From assembly GCF_910596095.1 (NCBI RefSeq), contig NC_056550.1:6844501-6908500 (forward strand): a stretch of DNA of 64,000 nt, written 5' to 3'. Shown one piece after another: positions 23,601-33,350 of this stretch (positions within the stretch are counted from its first letter, which is position 1; each line of letters starts with the position of its first letter). Position numbers and translations under genes: made by a program. The DNA comes from Thunnus maccoyii (taxonomy: Eukaryota; Chordata; Actinopteri; Scombriformes; Scombridae). The notes beneath the pieces were generated by a model. The model was not told the origin of the DNA and ran no database searches. It saw nothing but the letters and a program-made list of their open reading frames with translations.

Positions 23601-26277
23601 AAGACTCCACTCAGCACAGCGTAGTGATCGGTAGTAACATCGATGCTCCCGAGGGCATTGCTTTCGACTGGATCCATGGTAACCTGTACTGGACTGACAG
23701 TGTCCGCAGCACCATCTCCGTGGTAACTGCTAACGGTAGCCGTCGCAAAACTCTCTTCCAGCAAGGCTTATCTAAACCCCGCGCTATTGTGGTCGACCCC
23801 CACAGCAAGTAAGCCTAACAAACTGATGAATGTACAGTAATGCCCTCATCCTTACTGGACTGTCTGTTGATTTCAGTACTTTTAGTTACAATTATTTTCA
23901 CAAAACATATCTTTGTCCTCCCAGCTTCATGTACTGGACTGACTGGGGGAATCCTGCTAAGATTGAGAAGGCAGGTCTAAATGGAGCAGACCGCACCGCT
24001 CTGATCACTGACAACATTGTGTGGCCTAATGGAATTACACTTGGTAAACTCCAGCATTCATGTTTCAAGTTGCTTTTTTTATCCATTCATGTGTGCTAGT
24101 GGTCACTCTAGACTGACCTGTGGCCCCTCCTCCTCCCTTGCCTCCTCCCCAGACCTGTTGAACCAGCGGCTCTACTGGGTGGACTCTAAGCTGCACACCC
24201 TCTCCAGTATCGACGTGCAGGGCGGTGGTCGACGCACCCTTATCATTGACGAACACCATCTGGGTCACCCGCTGGGACTCACCGTGTTTGAGGTGGATAT
24301 TTACAACCTGATAAACTCTGTTACACATAAACCCAGAGCCTGTCAAACACAACATCCCATAAACTCCTCACTGCACGTGTAAACTGTAAACTTCTGAAAA
24401 AAGTCTTTTCTTCTCCTTTTATTTTCTCTGTGTACTTCTAGGAAAGACTTTTCTGGACAGATGTCAGTAACAATGCTATCCTGAGTGCAAACAGGGTGAC
24501 TGGTGAAGACATCACACCTTTGGCAGAGCACCTATCATCACCAGAAGACATTATTCTCTACCATAACCTAAAACAGCCTGCTGGTAAGTGAGGTCTTAGA
24601 ATTTGGAATTTGCACATTTTACACATTAATTAAATTGCTTAATAATGCTTTTTGTAAATTATTTAATTTCATTTTCAACAACCCTAAAAGTTTCATGAGT
24701 CAGTCCCAACCCATAATGGTCCAAGTACTGTTTTAGAAGCGTGACAAGACCGTATTGTTTGTCTGTATTGGTATTGGCTTCCAAAAATGTAAAGAAGTTG
24801 AAATCAACTAAAATTCCTTTTCATCACAGGCAGGGATTGGTGCCAAGTGTCCAATGGTGGCTGTGAATTCTTGTGCCTGGCAGCTCCTCAAGTGGGCAGG
24901 CATCCCCCCAAATATACATGTGCCTGTCCAGATAACATGATGCTAGCGAGGGATATGAGGAGATGTGTACCTGGTATGTAAATTTTTAATGTGGTATGAT
25001 GTCAAGGAGTAAATTATAAAATTGTAGTGGAATTATTTTGGTCTTTTAAACTTTTCTTACTCTCACTCCTCCTCATCTGTTCCTCCACCAGCTGTGCCAA
25101 CACCTGCAGCACCCATTCATCCTGAAGTTACACCCACCGCCCCACCTACCACCCCACCTACCACACCACCTACCACACCACCTACCACACCACCTACCAA
25201 CCCACCATTACCAGCCACGACTACACCCAGACCTCAGGTCCGCACCACCACAGTGCCAATTGTAATCACCAGCACTGTGGCCAAGACAGTGCCACGCACC
25301 ACCAAGCCTCCAGTCCGGACCACCACACCTGAACCTAGGATCCCTTCACCCCAGCCAGCGAAGCCAAAATTCCCCCAGACCACCACAGAGGCTCCAGTCA
25401 TGACTCCAGGTAAGCTTTTGCATTTATTGTTATGTTAAAGTCAAATTGCGTAGACAATTTACATTCCTTTGTAGGCTCTTCAAGATTTTTATACTGAACT
25501 GAAACCTGTGGTTGTTTTGGAATCAGTCTAAAAATGTACAGTATGCTTTGAGAAATTAGCAGTCAGTAATGTAAAGTATGTACTCTGCAAATGACATGCA
25601 ATAGATATAGTGCAGGTCGGGTTTCATGTATCATTAATTGTGTTTTCTTTTCCTTCAGATATCCAACATGAATTCACAGCAGCTATACCCAAGACTGCCT
25701 CCACCACCCCAATAGCTTTGTATATCATCTTACCTCTAGGTGAGTTGCTTTGGTAGCTTATGCCAAGGCGTTGTCTTCACAAAAACTACTAATTATTTGA
25801 GATGACAACAGCTCCAACCATCATGCCTAATCTCTCTCTGGATCTCTCTCTCTTGTGTAGCGATCCTATGTATAGTGGCTGTCGGTGGCGTGCTGCTATG
25901 GAGGAACTACAGGCTGAAGAACACTAACACAATCCACTTTGACAACCCCGTCTATCAGAAAACCACTGAAGACCAAGTGCACATTTGGAGGAACCACAGC
26001 AGCGATGGTTACACCTACCCAAAAGTGAGTCTAAGAGTCTACTAATCTGATTATATGGAGACAACTGAGATGAACAAACTGCATGACAAAAAAGTTTTCA
26101 ATTCTTGTCATCTTGTTTTTATAAAATAATACACTCTATTTTAATAATCACACACAGGCTACAGTATATTTTATCCACAAATGTTATATCTGACATGCTT
26201 TTTATTTGCTGTCTTATCAGAGACAAGTTGTAAGCTTGGATGAAGAGGCGGACAATCCAGCCTTCACAGAAAACTGA
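17074..26277 (+). CDS. ldlr: ldlr, low-density lipoprotein receptor
   Basis: Cell-surface receptor that endocytoses ApoB/ApoE lipoproteins. It has 18 coding exons and encodes 914 aa (human 860): 17074-17131, 20900-21025, 21155-21277, 21803-22183, 22308-22430, 22549-22671, 22813-22932, 23067-23192, 23322-23493, 23581-23808, 23925-24043, 24153-24292, 24442-24583, 24830-24973, 25092-25409, 25659-25739, 25861-26024, 26221-26277. Order: signal peptide ([19 protein letters not shown]), seven LDL-A repeats, EGF-A/B, six-blade YWTD propeller, EGF-C, Ser/Thr/Pro stalk, TM helix, tail with FDNPVY. Exon 4 is 381 bp, like human exon 4; exons 9-13 also match human lengths. An in-frame ATG at 17047 would add nine residues. 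The seven LA repeats, single propeller and NPVY separate it from VLDLR (eight repeats). Confidence 0.97.
17636..17694. repeat. (GT)n microsatellite in ldlr intron 1
   Basis: About 29 uninterrupted GT units. Confidence 0.95.
19805..20745 (+). mobile_element. Abundant teleost interspersed repeat ('ATGCTAAC' type), interrupted
   Basis: Contains internal degenerate modules (a TGAAATATCTCAACAA-like unit repeated at about 19895 and 20135, and GTACAGA-TTCA units at about 19935 and 20035). The end reads gttagcatgctaacatgctaaactaaga and resumes after 20604 with the downstream half (catggtaaagattatacctg). This family is recalled as widespread in teleost genes; its class is not certain. A reverse-orientation fragment lies at 33150-33350. 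Confidence 0.7.
20337..20603 (+). mobile_element. hAT-like non-autonomous element, nested copy
   Basis: Starts cagtggttctcaaa and ends near tttgagaatcactt, which are inverted termini of hAT type. The flanking 8-mers AACTAAGA (20329-20336) and AACTAAAA (20604-20611) match at 7 of 8 positions, as expected for an 8-bp target duplication. A second copy in opposite orientation sits at 36118-36379. Confidence 0.8.
20900..22671 (+). other. ldlr: ldlr seven LDL-A ligand-binding repeats (exons 2-6)
   Basis: LA1 is in exon 20900-21025 ([13 protein letters not shown]). LA2 is in 21155-21277 (ENGADEESC). LA3-LA5 are in the single exon 21803-22183 ([29 protein letters not shown]). LA6 is in 22308-22430 (RDMSDEIGC) and LA7 in 22549-22671 ([11 protein letters not shown]). 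Each keeps six Cys and the acidic Ca2+-binding cluster. LA5 keeps [14 protein letters not shown], containing the His and Trp that in human contact the propeller at endosomal pH. Confidence 0.95.
21366..21700 (-). mobile_element. tRNA-derived SINE in ldlr intron 3
   Basis: Read on the minus strand, the head has a Pol III A-box-like TAGCTCAGGAGG and a B box GGTTCGAACC spaced as in a tRNA. It is followed by the teleost SINE body (the complement of cttgcccaagaacactttgac and of cactcaaagtgcttcacaac). The plus-strand end reads gagctaccgctgcccc. It sits wholly within intron 21278-21802. It is a SINE and not a functional tRNA gene: no acceptor stem or anticodon arm closes. Confidence 0.85.
22813..24973 (+). 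other. ldlr: ldlr EGF-precursor homology region (exons 7-14)
   Basis: EGF-A (22813-22932, [16 protein letters not shown]) and EGF-B (23067-23192, [15 protein letters not shown]) precede a propeller with blade motifs IYWSD, LYWTD, MYWTD, LYWVD and LFWTD across exons 9-13. EGF-C follows in 24830-24973 ([14 protein letters not shown]). The propeller histidines used for acid-dependent ligand release in human are present in SKLHTLSS and HHLGHPLG. Confidence 0.94.
25092..25409 (+). other. ldlr: ldlr O-linked sugar domain exon, expanded
   Basis: The exon encodes 106 residues dominated by Pro and Thr, including tandem PPTT units near its start (about 25140-25200). It is the heavily O-glycosylated stalk. 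At 318 bp it is well above the 171 bp of human exon 15 and accounts for most of the extra protein length. Confidence 0.93.
25659..26277 (+). other. ldlr: ldlr transmembrane segment and cytoplasmic tail (exons 16-18)
   Basis: [20 protein letters not shown] forms the membrane helix across exons 16 and 17, followed by the stop-transfer WRNYRLKN. The tail has INFDNPVY-type [17 protein letters not shown], the clathrin/ARH internalisation signal, and ends at TGA 26275-26277 with acidic residues like the human tail. Confidence 0.95.
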
Positions 26278-28575
26278 AAAAGGTTGGGCAGAGTGGAGAG
26301 AAGAGCCTCAGTGATAAGCTACCTTAGACGTCCTTTTGTATTTTTTTACCTCACATAGCACAAAGATATGGAAGTCAAAGCCAGCATCAGACAAGCTTGA
26401 ACCACTATATCCTCACAGACGGACAAGTGCTCTACAGTGGAAAAACCAGGGTGAAACATTTTTGTTTTGGTGCACTTTTTTTCCATGGAGTTAACAGCTG
26501 ACAATCCATTCCTCACCAAATCATACCAAATTATCAGATGTTGGATCCCTAAATATAATGTTTTTTTTACTCTTTATCTGAACTGGGATGCTGATGGTAC
26601 AACTGGAGAACTCTGTCATTGTTAAAGCCACATAATGTCTTCCTTCTCATCCATCAGTTTAACTGAGCTCATTTAATGCAATATATAATTGTGAATTCCC
26701 TCTCATTCATGTTAGATAGAATTCAGAAATAAGGTGTAAATATCATTTTTTAATTATTTTTGTCTGCCATTAGAAAGTGACAAGCTGTTGATGGAACATT
26801 ATCATATCTTGCACTATTTCTAGTTTAAAGGAATAGTTTTGCATTTTGGGAAATACATGTAGGCCTAGAATTAGATGAGAAGTTTGATACCACTCAGCTT
26901 TAACTATGAAGCTAGATCAAGAAGGTGATAAGCTTAGCTTAGCATAAAGCCTGGAAGCAGGGGGAGACAGTTAGCCTGGTTCTGTCCAAAAAGTAAAAAA
27001 TATGCCTACTGGAACCTCTAAAGCTCACTAATTAACATGTTAACTAATTAACTAATAAACACAAACAGAAATTTGGGGAATTTACAGGGAGTTACATGCT
27101 AAGGCTATTTCTTGGTGACTAGCGGCCAGACGCAGTGACTTTCTGGAATAGTTACACAACTCCACTCCCCATGAAACCACAACATGTCTTTTCAACGTTT
27201 TTGTGTATGGATTAATCATATGAGATATAAAGAATTAATTAGTGAGCTTTAGAGATGATGGATGGATTTTGTTACCTTTTAGAAAGAGCCAGGCTAGCTA
27301 TTTTCCTGTTTACAATCTTTATGCTAAGCTAAGCTATTGGCCTACAGCTCAGACATGAAAGTGGATTCAATCTTCTCATCTAACTCTTGGCAACAAAGGC
27401 AATAGATGTATTTCCCAATATGTCTAACTGCTCATTTAACTCTTTTTTTTCATTGAACAGAAGAAAATCTGAACCTGAGGTTTTATCCCAAGACAAACAC
27501 TAACACTAGAGCTGAGAAGGAATGTATGTAATGAATTCAGTGAGTGCCAGTTTAACCAGTGTGACCTCAAACAGTCTTTACATTATGTCAGTGTGTAATT
27601 ACTTGGAGTTTTACATCAGCCATTGCCATCATAGTAGTGGAGCGAAAATATCATCCAAAGGGACCTAAAGTCACTACTGTAACTAACCTCAAAGAAAACA
27701 CACAGCACACTGTATTTGTGCCTTGAGTATTGTACTCTGTGATAGCCTTCAGATTTCACATATCACCAATATATCTTTTGAGCTGACCAGCTGGTTACAA
27801 TGTCCTCCAGCAGCCATCTGTTACATGCCTCTTCAGCTCAATCCTTCTGATTTGTGATTGGCTGTCTGTGTTTTTAGAGCCCTCCTTAAATTTTCCTTCC
27901 CTATGTTCCTCTCAGGAGGACCTGTGCATTCCTCAAAGACAAAATAGCTTTGATGAAACCACGTGTGACAGATGGGGCCGTGCCTAATGCTCTGTGCCAT
28001 GACACATATATATTTACATCCTCCCTCAGGACGAGAACTTCACCTTGCCTTATTCCAGCATTCCTGACAGAAGAAAACCATGTGCCCTATCATGGTTTTA
28101 AAAACACAGTTGTCCGTGGCTGCTTGAGCTCATGTTCTGTTGTGATTTTTGACAAAAATGTGCCTTTTTAATGACATGTTTTGTTCAAAAGTCCACGTTG
28201 GTGCTATTGAACTCAGTGGATTTGTATAAAATATATGTTTGCCTGTTTACAAAGAATTGTTTAAGGGATGTGGCAGTGTTACATGCAGGTGAGGTTACAC
28301 AACAACAAAGATGTTATTGTGATGTGGGTAAATGACCGTCGTGAGGCTTTTAGGTAGAGAAACAAATTCATAAGTGCTAGTGAAGCTGTACATAAAGAAG
28401 AAGTCATTTCACATTCACAGACTAATAGTGCAGTTTAAGTGTGTGTAAATATAATGTTCATAAATGTAAATATTTGTTCTTATCTGTTTTTTGGTAATGA
28501 TGTGAGTGTTTTAGCCTGTGTTGTAAACTTGAAACGTTTGCTGTACATAAATAAATGCTTCTATTTATTATAGAA
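26278..28575 (+). other. ldlr: ldlr 3'UTR, about 2.3 kb
   Basis: There is no coding signal after the stop. AATAAA at 28550-28555 is the best poly(A) signal. Human LDLR also has a long (about 2.5 kb) 3'UTR. A fold-back repeat occupies 26826-27441 of it. Confidence 0.65.
26826..27441. mobile_element. Fold-back (long inverted repeat) element in ldlr 3'UTR
   Basis: The left arm starts aaaggaatagttttgcattttggg; the right arm ends tttcccaatatgtctaac. Inner inverted pairs are agcttagcttagcataaa with tttatgctaagctaagct, and tctaaagctcactaattaac with aattaattagtgagctttag. The element has no coding capacity. The same family appears at 55955-56069, 57640-57718 and 60103-60725. Confidence 0.85.
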
Positions 28576-29156
28576 TCACTTCACTCTGGAATCAGTTTTT
28601 TAAGACTCATCGTGTGCCTGAATTAACTTTGATGCAATTTTTTGCAGTCATAGCAGACTCTTGACTTTGGTGTTGAACTAATGCTTGCGTTGAACTCTTT
28701 CCCCACATTCTGCTTTCCAAGTGATGCAACAGCAGTAACTCAATACAGACAAGACAAATAGAAAATACAGGGATACAGACAAGCAATATGACAGCTGACA
28801 GATTGTTAGACTAGAAAATGCTCAGCAGAAATGTATGCATGAAAGTAACACAGATAAATACAGTAATAGCAGAAGTAGTAGCAGAAATAAGGTGAAATAA
28901 TTATGTGAAATATGTATGAGGATATGCCAAATTATGTGAAATATGCTCTTGTGATACCTTAAACCAGTGACTTTTTGTTTGTTCAATACAACTGTCAATG
29001 ATCAAGCTGGTCAAGCTTACATTTGTACAAGAGTGACAGAGGGCATCACTTTACTTTTACCTTCATTCAACTAGTTATTCATTATCTTTAGCTTAACATT
29101 TCACCTCTTTATTCATTACTCTTCGTTAGCTATTTCAATGTTTATCCATGACTTTG
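28576..29156. other. Intergenic spacer after ldlr
   Basis: AT-rich, no reading frame or repeat recognised. Confidence 0.5.
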
Positions 29157-29157
29157 G

Positions 29158-29220
<63 letters not shown>
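29157..29220. repeat. (CTAT)n tetranucleotide microsatellite
   Basis: About 16 perfect units. Confidence 0.95.
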
Positions 29221-29529
29221 GCTCTTCAAGTGTCCTCAAGTGTTTAAACTGTTTATCCATTACTTTTAGCTGTTTTCAACTTTTTACTTTTAGCTTACTA
29301 TTTTCACCTGTACTTTTTGCTATCATTATACTTTTAGATAATTATATTAGGTCCAAATCCAATTAATGAATTCATTAACTAATTTATTCATTACTTTAGC
29401 CAGGTAGTTTTATCTAACTATTTAAATAGTTTCCCCATTTAGCTTTTAGCTCATGTCAAATGCTCAACAATTGCTTCAACCTCTTTACTTTCACCTATTT
29501 CATTTACCTACTGTTTGTTGTAAATTCAC

Positions 29530-29911
29530 TTAAAGGACCAATGTGTAGGCATCCAGCGGCAAGGTTGCAGATTGCAAACAACTGAATACCCCTCCCCCTC
29601 AAGCGTGTAGGAGAACCTACAGTGGTCATGAAACTCACGAAAAACGTGAAAGGCCCTCTCTTGAGCCAGTGTTTGTTTTGTACGTTCTGGGCTACTGTAG
29701 AAACTTGGTGGTGCAACATGGCGGGCTCTGTGGAAGAGGACCTGCACCCTACATAGATATAAAGAGCTCATTCTAAGGTAACAAAAACACAACGATTCTT
29801 ATTTTCAGGTGATTATACACTATTTAAAACATACTTATGAATATTATATTCCATTTACATTCCATTTCTGGCAATTGATCCCCCTAAATCCTACATACTG
29901 GTCCTTTAAGA
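29530..29911. mobile_element. Terminal-inverted-repeat MITE (TTAAAGGACC family)
   Basis: Begins ttaaaggaccaatgtgtagg and ends cctacatactggtcctttaa, inverted copies of each other. About 380 bp. The inner sequence (agatataaagagctcattct) recalls a common teleost MITE. The TTAA at both ends could be a target duplication (piggyBac-like) or part of the inverted repeat. Confidence 0.8.
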
Positions 29912-32076
29912 TCAACATCACACCAATTTGTAATCATATTCGGCTCTCTATTCTCTTCTTTAACACAAATCAAATCACAATTTTTCTGCTTTAAACAATG
30001 CAACAGTTTACATGTGTTAGAAACTGGGTGTTTATTTCAGCTGAGCTTTTCTATTAATTTTAATTTAGCAAAACTCACTTAACGTGAAAAAGTAGGCGAC
30101 TACATGAGACATATGGTCTTGATTTTATTTGTCAATTTTTGAGAAATGTCTTACCTAAATATTATTGCCACATCTTTCCTTTATTGCAACATAGTACACA
30201 GCTGAAAGCTATCTTCTATATTACTTTCATACTTGCTGTGGTTTTATCACGTGGGGCTGAAATGCTGGTTAAGGTATGAGAAAGATGAATGGTTTTGAAA
30301 AATGTACAGCAGCATATTCCACAGTTTAACAGCTTTGGTATGCAGACGTGGCTGAAAACGTGAAGTGGGTTTTTTCCCCCTCTTTTTTTCAGAGGGCTGG
30401 CTGTGCCTCTATAGCTCTTCTATGAAAAACAATATACTTTCCCTGGAAGTCAATACGTCACAGCGAAAGGCAAAACCCTGTAGTTTCTCAGAAATTCTCC
30501 AACACACAACCAATCACAAGTCGGAAAAATAACAACACTGTGTGTGTGAAAGTCTCCAGTGTTTCCCCTGGGATGACTGCTTTGGGGGTTGGCGGCGGGG
30601 GGTGCGGAGGCGGGGAGGAAGGAGGTGGGGTGCAGGAATGAGAGCTGGAAAGGTTTTTACAAAGTTTATATGTTGTCAATACAGTGTGAACACATTAATA
30701 AGTACCCCTCACAATGTGGTAATATTTAACATTGTAACATAGTAAATTGTCAGGTGATTTTTATAAACCAACAGAGCAGAGACAGAGAGGTTTCCATGAC
30801 TCCACACACAGCTTGGTAGACTTCATAAGCAGTTTGTAATGTGTTTATTCATGTTGTCCTTCACACAAAAACAATAATTTGCACTTTGAAAGATGTAATA
30901 AGTTGTTGTCTTGTAGACAGGGAAAATAATAATGATACACTGTGTTTTTTTCAGTCATCGAAATGCTTCGCAGCTTTAAGAGCAAGCCACAATAACACGT
31001 CAGAGAAGAGGAGGGAAACAAGCAGCTCTGTGACCCTGCTGATCTGCGGTCAAACCCACCAGTAGGCATGTCACGTGCAGAGTTCAAGGCTGGGGAAGAA
31101 TGGAAGAACTAACACAAGCAAGGGAAAAGATGCAGTGATACATCTATAAACATGTGGGTAAACATACAGATGAGAAAACAAGCAGCTCAAGCTGACTTTC
31201 TGATTTCCCACTGGTAGAAAATCTAATACTGTATATGATGATTAGTAACTATATTCAACATCAGGAATCAGCATCAACCTTTCCTGACCTGTCTCTCATT
31301 TCATCATGAACAATACCTCACACTGGCAAAAAACAGTTCTCCAGACTCCCAATCCTGCGATACAGTTTGTTTTTGCTGGCAGAAAATCTCTGTTTTTCAA
31401 AGAAAGGTTTCATCCGATCCCTTGACATATTAATCATTAATCTAACCACAAAAGGTCATGTACAGCTGGCTGGATCATTCCAGTAACTTCTACGGATCAC
31501 TGGAATAAACACCGCTGAAGTCATGGAATGTTTTTCACTCACCACATATGTTTTTGACTTTAAAAGAAAACCTAAATATCCAGTTTAGTAAAGACAGTTC
31601 TCTCTGACTGCAGCGCATTTGAACTTATATACTTTTCAGGTGTATGACTCAACTTGATTCAGAGACACATTTATAGTTAACTATAGGGATCATGTTCAGA
31701 TTTTGATGCATATATGTATTTTGTGTTATACAATTATATGTTCATTAATTATACATAACATGACACATACATATATGCAGTATTTACTGTGATGAAATTT
31801 CTGATCATCTTCCAATAAATTTCACCTGATGTTTAAGACATGTGATCTCCCACAGGGTAATGATATGTAAACAAAACCTGGCAGCCAGGTGCCCAGTCCA
31901 TGCATCATTGACCTTTGCTCAGACTATGTTTTGTTGGAGAGAGACCAGGACTGGCCAACAGACAACAGCTTGACCAATTACTCCTATAGTCATTATATTT
32001 GATACATACGGAGATATTATCTCCTCTTAAAGTTTTGTCCCCTCAGAACACCCCCTAGTTTCTATTGATATATTTT
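29912..32076. other. Intergenic, no gene seen
   Basis: Mostly AT-rich with a G-rich patch at 30580-30640. Short frames in it show no recognisable protein and no splice-bounded similarity. Confidence 0.5.
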
Positions 32077-32990
32077 TTATAATTGTGTGGGGCATTTTAT
32101 GCATTTATCAGACAGGAAGTGAGAGGAGTGAGACATAGAATGACATGCAAAAATATAAAATCGATGCACAAGACAAAAATTTAAGTATAAACTAAAATTC
32201 TCAAAGCTCAGCTTGTGTTTCTTCAGTATCCTGCTGCAATGATATCGAATTGGCTTTTTGTCCAGCATTTTTAAGGTTTGTCCATGGACTCTTGTGATTT
32301 AATGGGTGTTTGTTCAGCCTGCCCACATATGTAACACACATGTGCGTAAAGGACCATAGCATGCATAAATATCTTGGCTACATCTATAAAGACAGTTTTA
32401 AATTTACCTAAAATTTTAATTAATTGTTTCTTAAGATTGAGATTTTGATCCATAATATGACAAAGATACTTAACTTCAGTAACTATATCAGACATTTCAC
32501 CCTTGATGAGAATGTCAAAATGAGGGGGCTGTGCATTGGTTTTGGGGGAAAAAACAGACCTTTTGTTTGCCAACATTCAAACTAAGGCATGTTTGATCAA
32601 GCCATTGTGTGATCCTTTCCTTAGCATTTGTTAGCTTTAGAGCAGCTAGTTCTGTTGTTTTTGCATGTGTGTATGCAACACTGGCATTGACATTTGCAAT
32701 TCTAACCTGTGACACTGTTGTGGGAGATAATTAATATAGGCTGAATAGTAGGGGACCTAGTGCTGATCCTTGAGGTACACCTAATTGCACACTTTTTATT
32801 ACTGGAAAGTGCATCATTAACTTTAACAAACAGCATCTTTTTAGATAAATATGAGGTCAGCCATGCCAGTACTTTTGATGAAAAATTCAATTTAGAGAGC
32901 TTAGAAACAAGAATGCCATAACTGACTTTATCAGCTTTATGCAAATCTAAAAATACAGCACCTACTACTCCTCCTTTATCATGCCTTTAG
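32077..32990 (-). pseudogene. LINE (non-LTR retrotransposon) reverse transcriptase fragment
   Basis: On the minus strand, broken frames give SYGILVSKLSKLNFSSKVLA (RT palm region). Further 3' are LAALKLTNAKERITQWLDQT and SLNVGK, then TEVKYLCHIMDQNLNLKK, and LDKKPIRYHCSRILKKH near 32200. Order and spacing match the C-terminal half of L2/Rex-type LINE polymerases. The catalytic YADD region is degraded, and frameshifts and stops make it non-functional. No 5' part is seen. Confidence 0.8.
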
Positions 32991-33149
32991 TCTTTTGGGT
33001 TTAAAGTAGCTGTTTTGGTGGAATGATGAAGCCAAACTGCATATGATGTAAACAAAAATTGTTGTTGTAAGATAAGATGATTAATAGGAATGAGAACTTT
33101 CTCTTGTTGAAAGTAGGCTACTTGCAGTATGCTTATAGGTCTATAGTTA

Positions 33150-33350
33150 CTGTCTACAGCCATGCTAGTGCCTTTGTGAGGCTGTATTTATGCACAACTG
33201 TGCTTTCAGCTAAACACTGATGCTAGCATGGCTAGCAACATGCTCACAATGAGAGTGCTAAAACGCTGATTTAGCAGGTGTTTAACATGTTTACCATCTC
33301 ATTTCAGGGTCTTGGCATGCTAACATTTGCTAACTAGCACTAAACCGAAA
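33150..33350 (-). mobile_element. Fragment of the 'ATGCTAAC' interspersed repeat, reverse orientation
   Basis: Reads as the reverse complement of the tail of the repeat in ldlr intron 1. Shared pieces are ttggcatgctaacatttgct, aactagcactaaa, and tacagccatgctag near the other end. Confidence 0.7.

Noticed and set aside
25094-25438. Tandem repeat of ccacctaccacacc considered as a CRISPR or satellite array
   Set aside because: It is coding sequence for the ldlr Pro-Thr stalk in the correct frame between two phase-1 splice sites.
32271-32944. Possible host gene from several minus-strand frames
   Set aside because: The frames together resemble LINE reverse transcriptase, are broken by shifts and stops, and lack introns or a promoter.
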